DNA from: Lachnospiraceae bacterium 28-4 | GTDB taxonomy: Bacteria; Bacillota; Clostridia; Lachnospirales; Lachnospiraceae | Assembly (NCBI GenBank): GCA_000403275.2 | Contig: KE159598.1 | Span: 1 to 64,000, forward strand | Length of the DNA stretch: 64,000 bases | Direction: 5' to 3' | Shown: piece by piece, positions 1 to 7,283 of the stretch | Numbering within the stretch: the first letter of the stretch is position 1 | Layout of the letters: each line of letters opens with the position of its first letter | The notes under the pieces: model-generated | The model's input: only the letters and a program-made list of their open reading frames with translations | Databases searched by the model: none | What the model was told of the DNA's origin: nothing | Translations under genes and position numbers: made by a program

Positions 1-143
1 ACCCCGTTCTGGAAGGAGACCATCTAAAGAAGGTCAATCAGTCTGACCAGATCAAGGGACTATTCTGTCTATCCTATTCCTACAATAAACTTACGCTATC
101 TGCTCTGGCTCCCGGCTTGTAAAATCAGGAGGTTTATGATAGT

Positions 144-1010
144 ATGGAGATACGAAAACAGAAGGGAAAGCAGAAGGGAAAGCAGGTGGGAAGATTGACA
201 GTGACGGAACAGATAGACCAGAAACATCAGGAAGATTTACAGAGACTAAGAGGCTTTCGCCTGCTTGATGATGATTTCCTCACCAAGTGTTTTGAGGGAG
301 ATACGGCAAGCATAGAACTGGTATTGCGGATTGTACTGGAAAAACCGGATTTAAAGGTGCTGGACGTCCGCACCCAGGTATTTGTGGAGAATTTGTTGAA
401 TCGTTCAGTAAGGTTTGATATTCTTGCTACTGACAGTACTGGCGCTAAAATAAATGTTGAAATCCAACGAGCCGATAAAGGAGCCGGGAGAAAAAGAGCA
501 AGGTATAATTCCAGCATGATGGACGCAACTCTTTTGAAGAAAGGTGATGATTTTGACAATCTCCCAGAAACATGGGTAGTGTTCATCACGGAAAATGATG
601 TGATAGGAAAAGGGCTGCCGCTCTATCCGGTTGAGCGCTGCTTTTTAGGAACCGGAGAAAGATTTGAAGATGGTTCACATATACTGTATGTAAACGGTGC
701 TTATCGTGGAGATACACCAATCGGAAAACTCATGCATGATTTTTCATGTACTAATGCGGCAGATATGTATTATACGACACTGGCAGACAGAGTTCGTTTT
801 TTCAAGGAAAGTAAGGAGGGCATTTTAATCATGTGCAAAGTCATGGAGGATATGAGAAAAGAATCTTTACAAGAGGGCATAAAAGAAGGGGCAATAAATA
901 CTGCTAAAAGAATGTTGACAGATGGAATATTGACACTTGAAAAAATTGCGGAATATGCAGGACTTCCTCTTGACGAAGTAAAAAAATTGAAAGCAGAGCG
1001 GACAGCATAA
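144..1010 (+). CDS. Rpn-family PD-(D/E)XK nuclease / putative transposase
   Basis: 288 aa. It resembles the recombination-promoting nuclease (Rpn) / PDDEXK-family transposase group. The N-terminal region contains the usual FRLLDDDFLTKCF segment, followed by a nuclease core with the acidic FDILATDSTG and INVEIQR segments (D...ExQ) at about residues 90-110. The C-terminal tail (QEGIKEGAINTAKRML...) is the helical KEG-type tail common in this family. Family members nick or cut DNA and are thought to spread as solitary genes; activity here is inferred. The ATG at 144 follows GGAGG at 129-133. A terminator follows directly. The gene sits just upstream of the truncated virD4, so its arrival may have removed the virD4 5' part. 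Confidence 0.8.
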   Translation: MEIRKQKGKQKGKQVGRLTVTEQIDQKHQEDLQRLRGFRLLDDDFLTKCFEGDTASIELVLRIVLEKPDLKVLDVRTQVFVENLLNRSVRFDILATDSTGAKINVEIQRADKGAGRKRARYNSSMMDATLLKKGDDFDNLPETWVVFITENDVIGKGLPLYPVERCFLGTGERFEDGSHILYVNGAYRGDTPIGKLMHDFSCTNAADMYYTTLADRVRFFKESKEGILIMCKVMEDMRKESLQEGIKEGAINTAKRMLTDGILTLEKIAEYAGLPLDEVKKLKAERTA

Positions 1011-1022
1011 AACAAAACCGTA

Positions 1023-1062
1023 GGCCGGGAATCTAAAAACAGGTTCCCGGCCTTATTTTTTT
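1023..1062 (+). terminator. Rho-independent terminator after the Rpn-family gene
   Basis: GGCCGGGAA pairs with TTCCCGGCC across a short A-rich loop, followed by a T-rich run. It begins 13 nt after the stop codon. Confidence 0.85.
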
Positions 1063-1117
1063 GCCCTGAAATGTAAATTTTCTATGAATTTGATTAAAAA
1101 GTCCTTTACAAAACGTC

Positions 1118-1696
1118 ACTGGCAAAACCGCAAAATCTATACTGATTTCCTGCGGCGCGCGGCTGGCGGTATTCGATATTGCCGAGCTACGGGAGGTCAC
1201 AGCCTATGATGAGCTGGAACTGGACACCCTGGGGGACAAAAAAACCGCCCTGTTCCTTATTATGAGCGATACCGATGACAGCTTTAACTTCCTGATTTCC
1301 ATGTGCTACACCCAGCTGTTTAATCTGCTCTGTGAAAAAGCGGATGATGTGTACGGCGGCAGGCTCCCGGTCCATGTGCGCTGCCTGATTGACGAGTGCG
1401 CCAACATCGGGCAGATTCCAAAGCTGGAAAAGCTGGTAGCCACCATCCGAAGCCGGGAGATTTCCGCCTGTCTGGTATTGCAGGCGCAGTCCCAGCTGAA
1501 GGCCATCTACAAGGACAACGCCGACACCATCATCGGAAATATGGACACTTCCATCTTTCTGGGCGGCAAGGAACCCACCACCTTAAAGGAGTTAGCCGCC
1601 GCCCTGGGAAAAGAAACCATTGACACTTACAACACCGGGGAGAGCCGGGGGCGGGAAACCTCCCACTCTCTCAACTATCAGAAATTGGGGAAAGAT
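1118..1696 (+). pseudogene. virD4: virD4/traG coupling protein, 5' fragment (truncated at both sides)
   Basis: In one frame this encodes the C-terminal half of a VirD4/TraG type IV coupling ATPase, from GKTAKSILISCGARLA through LNYQKLGKD. It closely follows the intact VirD4 at 38522-40330 (same IRSREISA, QLKAIYKDNADTI and GKETID blocks). Homology starts abruptly near 1118, so about the first 300 residues are missing. At 1696 homology stops at an AGAT sequence. It resumes at 45859 with LMSVDELAVMDGGKC, in the correct frame. The open frame runs on to 1813, but those last residues are read into the inserted element and are not native. No functional protein is expected. Confidence 0.9.
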
Positions 1697-1793
1697 ATGC
1701 CATACTTATTTGTGAAGAGTTGGCTGCCCGATACAAAAATAAACGGAACAGGGACACGATCAGCCGGCAATTCAGCTAATCATGTCTGCTGTG

Positions 1794-2624
1794 TCAATTC
1801 TTATCTGACTTAGAGTTTTTCTGCCTTGCACTGTTCCGGCGTTTCTTTGCGTCAGGCTCTAAGATTTCAGACTGACTGAGCATATCCGCCATATCGTCAA
1901 TATTCTTTTCAGTCGGCTTGATTTTCAGGAACTGGCTGAATATGTAGGCAAGCCTTTGTTTGGAAGTGCCTACAAAATTTTCTGCTTTCTCAAGGATTTC
2001 TTCCCAATGTTCGGTTATGGTTTTGGGTGGGGCGGAGTCGATATCGCCTTTGTGGGCATCTCGGATATCTTTAATAATGGTGTGCATATCATCATCAATT
2101 ACATGGGAAAAATATTCATTCAGTTCAAGGTGTTGCATATTCAGGGTATTTAATTGCAGGTTATATTCGTCGGGATTGTGGCGTTTGAGCAGTATCTTTC
2201 TTCCTATGTCCACTACAAAATTTAGTGATTTGACCTGCATATCCGCAAGACCGTCCACATAGATCTCCAAGTCAATCATGAGCTTTCGGAACTGCTCATG
2301 TGTGATAAGCTCTGACAAGAGCAGCGTGTTTAGTTTCTGGTCGTTAAGAAGTGACAGGGCGGCATCGCTCAGGTGCAGGTCGGATATGGAAATATTGTCA
2401 TGCTGCCTGTTTTCAGTCAGACCAAGCAGGTAGTCTGTTGATACCTTATAGAATTTTGCCAAGTCAATGATGTTCCTGTGGGGTATCTCTTTATAATCAT
2501 CAGATTCATAAGAACCAAGTGTGGAAGCCGGAATTTTTATCTGTTGTGATAGCTGCTCTAAAGTCAGTCCCTTTTCTATACGCAGGTCTTTCAGGCGTTC
2601 CTGAATACTTAATTGTGTTTTCAT
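1794..2624 (-). CDS. XRE-family transcriptional regulator
   Basis: 276 aa. An N-terminal helix-turn-helix (about residues 8-65: LKDLRIEKGLTLEQLSQQIKIPASTLGSYE) is followed by a long helical region of unknown fold and a basic C-terminus. The ATG at 2624 has GGGG/GGAG 8-10 nt upstream. It is the leftmost gene of the mobilizable transposon and reads outward, divergent from the mobilization genes. The gene at 52231-53037 is a clear paralog with the same architecture (EIYVDG..MQ..N and DEYFSH..DD sections) in the equivalent place of the second element. It probably controls excision or mobilization genes, but the target is unknown. Confidence 0.85.
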   Translation of the reverse strand: MKTQLSIQERLKDLRIEKGLTLEQLSQQIKIPASTLGSYESDDYKEIPHRNIIDLAKFYKVSTDYLLGLTENRQHDNISISDLHLSDAALSLLNDQKLNTLLLSELITHEQFRKLMIDLEIYVDGLADMQVKSLNFVVDIGRKILLKRHNPDEYNLQLNTLNMQHLELNEYFSHVIDDDMHTIIKDIRDAHKGDIDSAPPKTITEHWEEILEKAENFVGTSKQRLAYIFSQFLKIKPTEKNIDDMADMLSQSEILEPDAKKRRNSARQKNSKSDKN

Positions 2625-3000
2625 TGATAATTCTCCCCTTTACAAAAACAGAATACCACATTAACTGGAGAATTCCTACTATATTTTTCCAGCATGATAG
2701 AAATTTTCTGTTTCCGGGCAGATTTCTGACATGATGGATATACGGGAAAGCAGGCTGTTTTGTTGGATAATGGCAGTACAATTAAATGACTGTCCAAGCT
2801 GATATAAACCGCCAAGACTAATTTGAAAGTGATTTGAGCGCCAATACAATACTGGACGATACAGCGCCGACAAGGGTTGCCTGTCAGGAAACAGCAAGGG
2901 GAGAACAGCAGAACAAATGAAACAGCCCGATTATGGGTGGAAAATTTAGTACCGGCAGGGTACTGTTAAATAAATTTGGCATCGGAGAAAGGAGTATGGA
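2625..3000. other. Intergenic region between divergent genes
   Basis: 376 bp between the outward-reading XRE gene and the first mobilization-side gene. It must hold the promoters for both directions. Small inverted repeats such as GTAC-CGGCAGG-GTAC near 2952 could be operator half-sites. No convincing coding sequence was seen. Confidence 0.4.
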
Positions 3001-3264
3001 ATGAAGTTATCAAGATATGAACAGGAAGTGGTTATCAATCTGAATGCAGATGAGGACGAAGCAACGGTTTACACAGCAAATCCGGTATGGATGCGGAAAA
3101 TGGATAAACTGCATAAGGAGTTCCCAAATGTAATCCGGTTAAAGTCATGGACAGAAGTAAGCAAGACATATGTTTTACCCAAAAATCTTATCCGGATTGG
3201 AAAGCCGAGGACATTAAGTGAAGCGCAGCTTAGGCATTTACAGGATTTGAGGGACAGGACATAA
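3001..3264 (+). CDS. Small conserved mobile-element protein, unknown function
   Basis: 87 aa, basic, with no recognised domain. The ATG at 3001 follows GGAGAAAGGAG at good spacing. The protein contains TVYTANPVWMRKMDKL and VSKTYVLPKNLIRI segments; the latter resemble the short DNA- or RNA-binding accessory proteins often found upstream of DUF3847 genes in these transposons. Function not recognised. Confidence 0.65.
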   Translation: MKLSRYEQEVVINLNADEDEATVYTANPVWMRKMDKLHKEFPNVIRLKSWTEVSKTYVLPKNLIRIGKPRTLSEAQLRHLQDLRDRT

Positions 3265-3436
3265 AATTTCTCCTAAAATGATGTAAATGAAATTGTGGTT
3301 TAAAACGGAATAAGATGAAACATAAACAGGTGCAGCCAAACGAAGGAGAGGATATTCAGTATATGGATGTCCTCTTTTGTATGCCTGTATTTTTATCCAA
3401 TATTAACAGCGTTACGGGCAGGGAGGAAGTGAAAAA

Positions 3437-3772
3437 ATGAGTGAAAGTAAACAGACACGCAGAGATGTGATTGATGCGGAATTACAAAAGACCAAAGCTG
3501 AACTTGCCATTGCAAAACATAGGGAAGCAAAACTTCGTAATCAGATAAAAGGTATGACAGAAAAGGAACGCCGACACCGCAACATTGTATGGGGAAGTCA
3601 CTTTGAATACCTTATCAGAGAAAAGCTGAATGTTTCCAAAGAACAACTTGCCGCTCTGAATGATGATTCAGTAAAAGATATTCTGAATACTCTCTTTTCT
3701 GATTTGTATTTCCGCCGGACGATGCAAAATATTTTGACAGAAAAAGTAAAACCACAATCACCGACAGAATGA
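3437..3772 (+). CDS. DUF3847-family protein
   Basis: 111 aa. A coiled-coil N-terminal half (about residues 10-50, rich in K/E/R/Q) leads to the typical TEKERRHRNIVWGSHFEYLI block and a short helical C-terminus. RBS GGGAGG precedes the ATG. The paralog at 54040-54336 has the matching KERTHRLCTRGGMLESFL block. In both elements this gene lies directly before the oriT/RIT/relaxase region, so a role in relaxosome assembly or its regulation is plausible but unproven. Confidence 0.75.
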   Translation: MSESKQTRRDVIDAELQKTKAELAIAKHREAKLRNQIKGMTEKERRHRNIVWGSHFEYLIREKLNVSKEQLAALNDDSVKDILNTLFSDLYFRRTMQNILTEKVKPQSPTE

Positions 3773-3807
3773 AATTATCTGCTGAAACGTGGCGGACGGC
3801 ACTGCAA

Positions 3808-3910
3808 AACTTTGTGTTCAGATAAAGGCTGTTCTTTAGCCTTTATCTGAACACAAAGTTCACTAAAGGGTAGGGCGGAACGCCCGTAGGGGAATTGTCG
3901 TTTCCCCTGT
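3808..3910 (+). ncRNA. Three-hairpin structured element, copy 1 (RNA or ssDNA)
   Basis: P1 is a perfect 23-bp stem (3808-3830 with 3838-3860). A conserved linker ending AAAGGGTA follows, then P2 (GGGCG-GAA-CGCCC), a GTAGGGGAA joint, and P3 (GGGGAA...TTCCCC). Copies with the same order but different stem sequences lie at 38240-38344 (+) and 57674-57778 (-). Stems change while pairing is kept. This copy lies 38 nt before the oriT inverted repeat. It could be a small RNA, a single-strand origin or a protein-binding ssDNA fold. Confidence 0.6.
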
Positions 3911-3948
3911 TGTCTGCCGTAAGGCAGGCAAAGCCCCGCAGGGCGCAC

Positions 3949-3976
3949 ACACGCGAAGCGTGTATAAGTGCGCCCT
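3949..3976 (+). other. oriT: oriT of the first MobQ element (inverted repeat plus nick sequence)
   Basis: ACACGC-GAA-GCGTGT (3949-3963) is followed directly by ATAAGTGCGCCCT (3964-3976). This is the organisation of IncQ (RSF1010) and pSK41/pGO1 origins, whose nick region is TAAGTGCG/CCCT. The predicted nick lies between 3972 and 3973. The cognate relaxase is probably the MobA/MobL protein at 7284-8837. The RIT element is inserted directly at this sequence. Confidence 0.85.
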
Positions 3977-3993
3977 ATCCAAGAACTCGGATA

Positions 3994-4080
3994 GGGCGCA
4001 TTATCCGAGATTTTTAATTATCCGAGGAAATTCTTAAAAACCTTTTGTATGCGGGGGTTCATGCAAAAAATCTCGGATAA
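3994..4080. repeat. Left end of RIT copy 1: terminal repeats
   Basis: Three copies of the 9-mer TTATCCGAG: 4001-4009 and 4018-4026 (direct), and 4072-4080 (inverted). The opposite end has the mirror arrangement at 7117-7125, 7171-7179 and 7188-7196. The repeated 9-mers are likely recombinase binding sites. A hairpin TGCGCCCTATCC-(8 nt)-GGATAGGGCGCA (3969-4000) spans the junction with oriT. Confidence 0.8.
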
Positions 4081-4135
4081 AATTTATCCACATGGGCATA
4101 GTACAGTTAAAGCTATCAAACAGGAGGTTTTAACT

Positions 4136-5107
4136 ATGGGTTACCATACAAGGGAAACCAACACAGTGCCATGCGGATACCACGAATTGAATCCGGAAAT
4201 GGAGGCTCTTTTAGCGGAGTACCTTGAAGACGGGAAACGCAAGGGACTTCAGGAAAGCAGCATCCATCTTCACGATAAGATTGGGCACTACTTTTTATCC
4301 GCCCTGGCTGATACAGGCTGCGCAGCGCCGCAGGCAATGAACGCCCAAAATGTAGGAGCCGCGTGTTTAATGGTCAGCAGCAAATGGTACCTTTCACACA
4401 TCCGGACATTCCTCAGATATGCATATCAGGCCAGACATACCGACAGGGATTACAGCGGCATCGTTCCTCTTTTCAAGAGGCCGCAGCCGTACCCTTCTGT
4501 TTATACAATAGAAGAAATCCTGAAAATTGAAAATAGCGTAGGCCGGGACTCCCCACATGGAAAGCGAGATTACGCAGTGCTGCTTCTTGCGACACGGCTG
4601 GGGATCAGGAGCGGGGACATCTCATCCATGACATTCCGGGAACTGGATTTTGGCAGGAACCTGATTCTGCTTACACAGCACAAAACCGGCGTTGACATTG
4701 AACTTCCCATGGTCCCGGATGTAAAGGCCGCCCTGAAACAGTATTTAGAGGAAGAACGGGCCTGCTATGACAGCCCGTATGTATTTCTCCGCATCGTTCC
4801 CCCTTACAGCCATATCTCTGTGCAGGCAATCACCAAGATCGTCAGGACTGCCATTATGGCAGCTGGAATTGATCCGGCGGGACGCAAACAGGGCGCACAT
4901 GCTTTCCGGTCGTCCCTGGCAAGTTCCATGGTCAATGACAACATCCCTTATGAGGCGGTAAGGAAAGCCCTTGGGCATACAGACCAGAACGCCATCCAAT
5001 CCTATGTCAGTCTGGATGTGGAGCAGCTGCGGAACTACGCCCTCCCGGTCATGGAGGCGACAGGTACATTTGCTGCTTTTCTGGAGGGGAGGTGGCGCCT
5101 GTCATGA
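4136..5107 (+). CDS. ritA: RIT tyrosine recombinase A
   Basis: 323 aa from the ATG at 4136, which has AGGAGG 9 nt upstream; an upstream in-frame ATG at 4049 lies within the repeat end and lacks an RBS. An N-terminal SAM-like core-binding domain is followed by a catalytic domain with TRLGIRSGDI (first Arg), HAFR (HxxR), LGHTD (His) and the nucleophile Tyr in QSYVSL. All catalytic residues appear intact. The first of three overlapping genes; its TGA overlaps the ATG of the next. Residue-identical to the copy at 56441-57412. Confidence 0.88.
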   Translation: MGYHTRETNTVPCGYHELNPEMEALLAEYLEDGKRKGLQESSIHLHDKIGHYFLSALADTGCAAPQAMNAQNVGAACLMVSSKWYLSHIRTFLRYAYQARHTDRDYSGIVPLFKRPQPYPSVYTIEEILKIENSVGRDSPHGKRDYAVLLLATRLGIRSGDISSMTFRELDFGRNLILLTQHKTGVDIELPMVPDVKAALKQYLEEERACYDSPYVFLRIVPPYSHISVQAITKIVRTAIMAAGIDPAGRKQGAHAFRSSLASSMVNDNIPYEAVRKALGHTDQNAIQSYVSLDVEQLRNYALPVMEATGTFAAFLEGRWRLS

Positions 5108-6093
5108 CACAGTTCCAGTCGGTTTTCAAACATGAGCTTGCAGAATATCTGGAAATCAGCCAGGGGACTGTCAGCGATGATACTTTGCGGAGTACACGCA
5201 GAACCCTTCTTTCGTTCGATTCACTGCTGGTGGCAGAAAACGCCGACAGGGTTACGGAAACAGCCATCAATCACTGGATCAGGGAACTCCAGCAGATAAA
5301 CGCGCCCAAAACGGTCAGCGATAAGGTAAGCTATCTCCGCAAATTTTTGCGGTACCTTCAATACAAGGGGTACAGTGTTTTCATGCCCGCCTGCCCCAAA
5401 ACATCAGACAGCTATGTCCCATATATTTTTTCGGACAGGGAAATCCAAACGCTTCTGTCCTGCGCCGACAGCTGGGCCAACAGGCATACAGACCCGAAAA
5501 CCCGCCGGACGGACATGGAGTTCTGTATGCTGCTCCGGATGCTCCTTGGGTGCGGGTTCCGCCTGGGAGAACCGCTTGCCGCCAGGGTAAAAGATATAAA
5601 TTTCCGCAATGGGACCATCCTGATCCGCCATGCCAAGAACAACAAACAGCGTGTTGTTCCAATGGACAGGACATTGACAGAGATGCTGGAAAGATACTGC
5701 ATTGCTATGGGGATCAAAACAGAACCGGAAAGCTGTCTGTTCCCGGCAGCCAGGGGCCAAGAGTTTTCCGTCAGTAAAGGAACCTTTGATTTTCGGTTTA
5801 GGAACCTCTTGCGGGAAACCGGCCTGTATGTACAGGAAAAATCCCATTCCAGAGGGCAGTGCCTTCATTGCTTCCGTCACTATTTTGCCATCCATTCATT
5901 TGCGCAGGCAGAGAAAAACGGACACCCGACAGATAACTCTGTTCCTTTCCTGTCAGTCTATCTTGGACACCATGACATGGACGAAACGGAGAAATATCTG
6001 AAATTCAGTGGTGATATGTTCCCTGAATATACGGAGCTGTTTGAAGATTATGCCGCTGGCGTATTCACGGAGGTGGCGTATGAGGAAAAATAA
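5104..6093 (+). CDS. ritB: RIT tyrosine recombinase B
   Basis: 329 aa. The ATG at 5104 overlaps the previous stop (ATGA) and has GGGGAGG upstream, indicating translational coupling. The catalytic domain shows GCGFRLGEPLAARV, HCFRHYFAIH and LGHHDMDETEKYLKFS, supplying Arg, HxxR, His and Tyr. Three different recombinases encoded in tandem overlap are the hallmark of RIT elements; all three are thought to be needed for movement. Identical to the protein from 55455-56444. Confidence 0.88.
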   Translation: MTQFQSVFKHELAEYLEISQGTVSDDTLRSTRRTLLSFDSLLVAENADRVTETAINHWIRELQQINAPKTVSDKVSYLRKFLRYLQYKGYSVFMPACPKTSDSYVPYIFSDREIQTLLSCADSWANRHTDPKTRRTDMEFCMLLRMLLGCGFRLGEPLAARVKDINFRNGTILIRHAKNNKQRVVPMDRTLTEMLERYCIAMGIKTEPESCLFPAARGQEFSVSKGTFDFRFRNLLRETGLYVQEKSHSRGQCLHCFRHYFAIHSFAQAEKNGHPTDNSVPFLSVYLGHHDMDETEKYLKFSGDMFPEYTELFEDYAAGVFTEVAYEEK

Positions 6094-7108
6094 ACTTCCT
6101 GAATTCATGCTCCTCCTGGAACAGTTTTTTACGGAATATATGCCGCTCTCGTCAGGGCTTTCCCCTAATACCACGAGATCCTATAAACATACCTTCCGCC
6201 TTTTGTTCCAGTATGTTTATCAGGAAAAGAAGAAAAATGCTGGTGAAATCCTCTTCCGGGATTTGAATTTCGAGACTATTGACGGCTTCCTGAAATGGAT
6301 CGAAGCAGAACGGGGATGCTCAGTATCCACAAGGAATCTCAGGCTTTCAGCATTGGCCTCTTTTGCCGGTTACGCACAGAACAGGAATTTTGAAGCAGCG
6401 ACTGTGTTTGCAAATGCGGTGAAAAGAGTGCCTGTAAAAAAAGAGGCCGTCCAGCCGAGGACCACCTTTACGCTTGATGAAGTTTCAATCCTGCTCCGGC
6501 TTCCTGAACCCGGGAAACGGATGGGCTTCCGTGACCAGGTCCTTTTGAACCTGATGTATGCCAGCGGAGCCAGGGCACAGGAAATCTGCGATCTCAAAGT
6601 CAGGGACTTCCTGGCCGAGAAAAACCTCTATAAGCTTACAATTACTGGAAAGGGAAACAAAACCCGGAGGATCGTGATTGCAAGGCCTAGCGGAACTCTC
6701 CTGGAACGATATCTGGAGGAAACGGGAAAGGCCGGTCGGTTGGAGGCCTACATCTTTTCCAGCCAGACCCATCCGCAGATGAGCATTTCCTGTATTGAGG
6801 AGATTTATAAAAAATATATCATGCTCGCAAGAGCAGGGCATCCGGAAATGTTCCTTGAAAAACGCTACACCCCGCACACCATGAGGCATACGACCGCCAC
6901 ACATATGTTGGAAGCCGGGGTACCAATTATGGCAATCAAAAATTTCCTCGGACATTCCTCGATCTCCACAACAGAACGGTATGCTGAACTTTCACAGGGA
7001 ACCGTAAACAGGCATATCCGGGATTGGAACGAAAAGTGGTTTTCCCATCAAAAAGAAAATCCTATTACACAAAAGAAAGAGCATCAGCTCCCTGACTTCC
7101 TGAAATAG
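6080..7108 (+). CDS. ritC: RIT tyrosine recombinase C
   Basis: 342 aa from the ATG at 6080, preceded by GGAGGTGG and overlapping ritB by 14 nt; the frame opens earlier but without an RBS. Catalytic motifs are YASGARAQEICDL (Arg), ITGKGNKTR (beta-hairpin Lys region), HTMRHTTATHML (HxxR) and LGHSSISTTERYAEL (His, Tyr), similar to phage and XerC/D integrases. Identical to the protein from 54440-55468. Confidence 0.88.
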   Translation: MRKNKLPEFMLLLEQFFTEYMPLSSGLSPNTTRSYKHTFRLLFQYVYQEKKKNAGEILFRDLNFETIDGFLKWIEAERGCSVSTRNLRLSALASFAGYAQNRNFEAATVFANAVKRVPVKKEAVQPRTTFTLDEVSILLRLPEPGKRMGFRDQVLLNLMYASGARAQEICDLKVRDFLAEKNLYKLTITGKGNKTRRIVIARPSGTLLERYLEETGKAGRLEAYIFSSQTHPQMSISCIEEIYKKYIMLARAGHPEMFLEKRYTPHTMRHTTATHMLEAGVPIMAIKNFLGHSSISTTERYAELSQGTVNRHIRDWNEKWFSHQKENPITQKKEHQLPDFLK

Positions 7109-7116
7109 TTCTTACA

Positions 7117-7203
7117 TTATCCGAGGCAACTTCTCTGAAAGCCTTTTATGCTGGCGGTTTTGAGAGTTTCCTCGGATAATTGATTATCTCGGATAATGCG
7201 CCC
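7117..7203. repeat. Right end of RIT copy 1: terminal repeats
   Basis: Mirror of the left end: TTATCCGAG at 7117-7125, and its complement CTCGGATAA at 7171-7179 and 7188-7196, ending ATCTCGGATAATGCGCCC. The following CCCTTG belongs to the interrupted oriT. Confidence 0.8.
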
Positions 7204-7283
7204 TTGTCAAATGCGGCACAGCCGCATTTTTCCGTTGGGAATAGAAAATATGCAAAAGGAGGGAGATACCGATAAGCACCAAA

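Larger units (their letters stand above)
3977..7204 (+). mobile_element. Recombinase-in-trio (RIT) element, copy 1
   Basis: Three overlapping tyrosine recombinase genes lie between inverted ends. Terminal inverted repeats GGGCGCATTATCCGAGAT are at 3994-4011 and, inverted, at 7186-7203 (3,210 bp apart end to end). A TGCGCCCT direct repeat flanks the element (3969-3976 and 7197-7204); it is part of the MobQ oriT nick site. The inverted copy at 54344-57571 has the same length and the same three proteins. This matches RIT elements (RitA/B/C). Confidence 0.88.

Noticed and set aside
1262..1813. A complete 183-aa gene
   Set aside because: It is a fragment of virD4 whose last 39 codons come from the inserted element; the 5' part and true 3' end are elsewhere.
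6008..6079. Longer ritC starting at 6008
   Set aside because: It would overlap ritB by 86 nt and has no ribosome site; the ATG at 6080 has GGAGG upstream.
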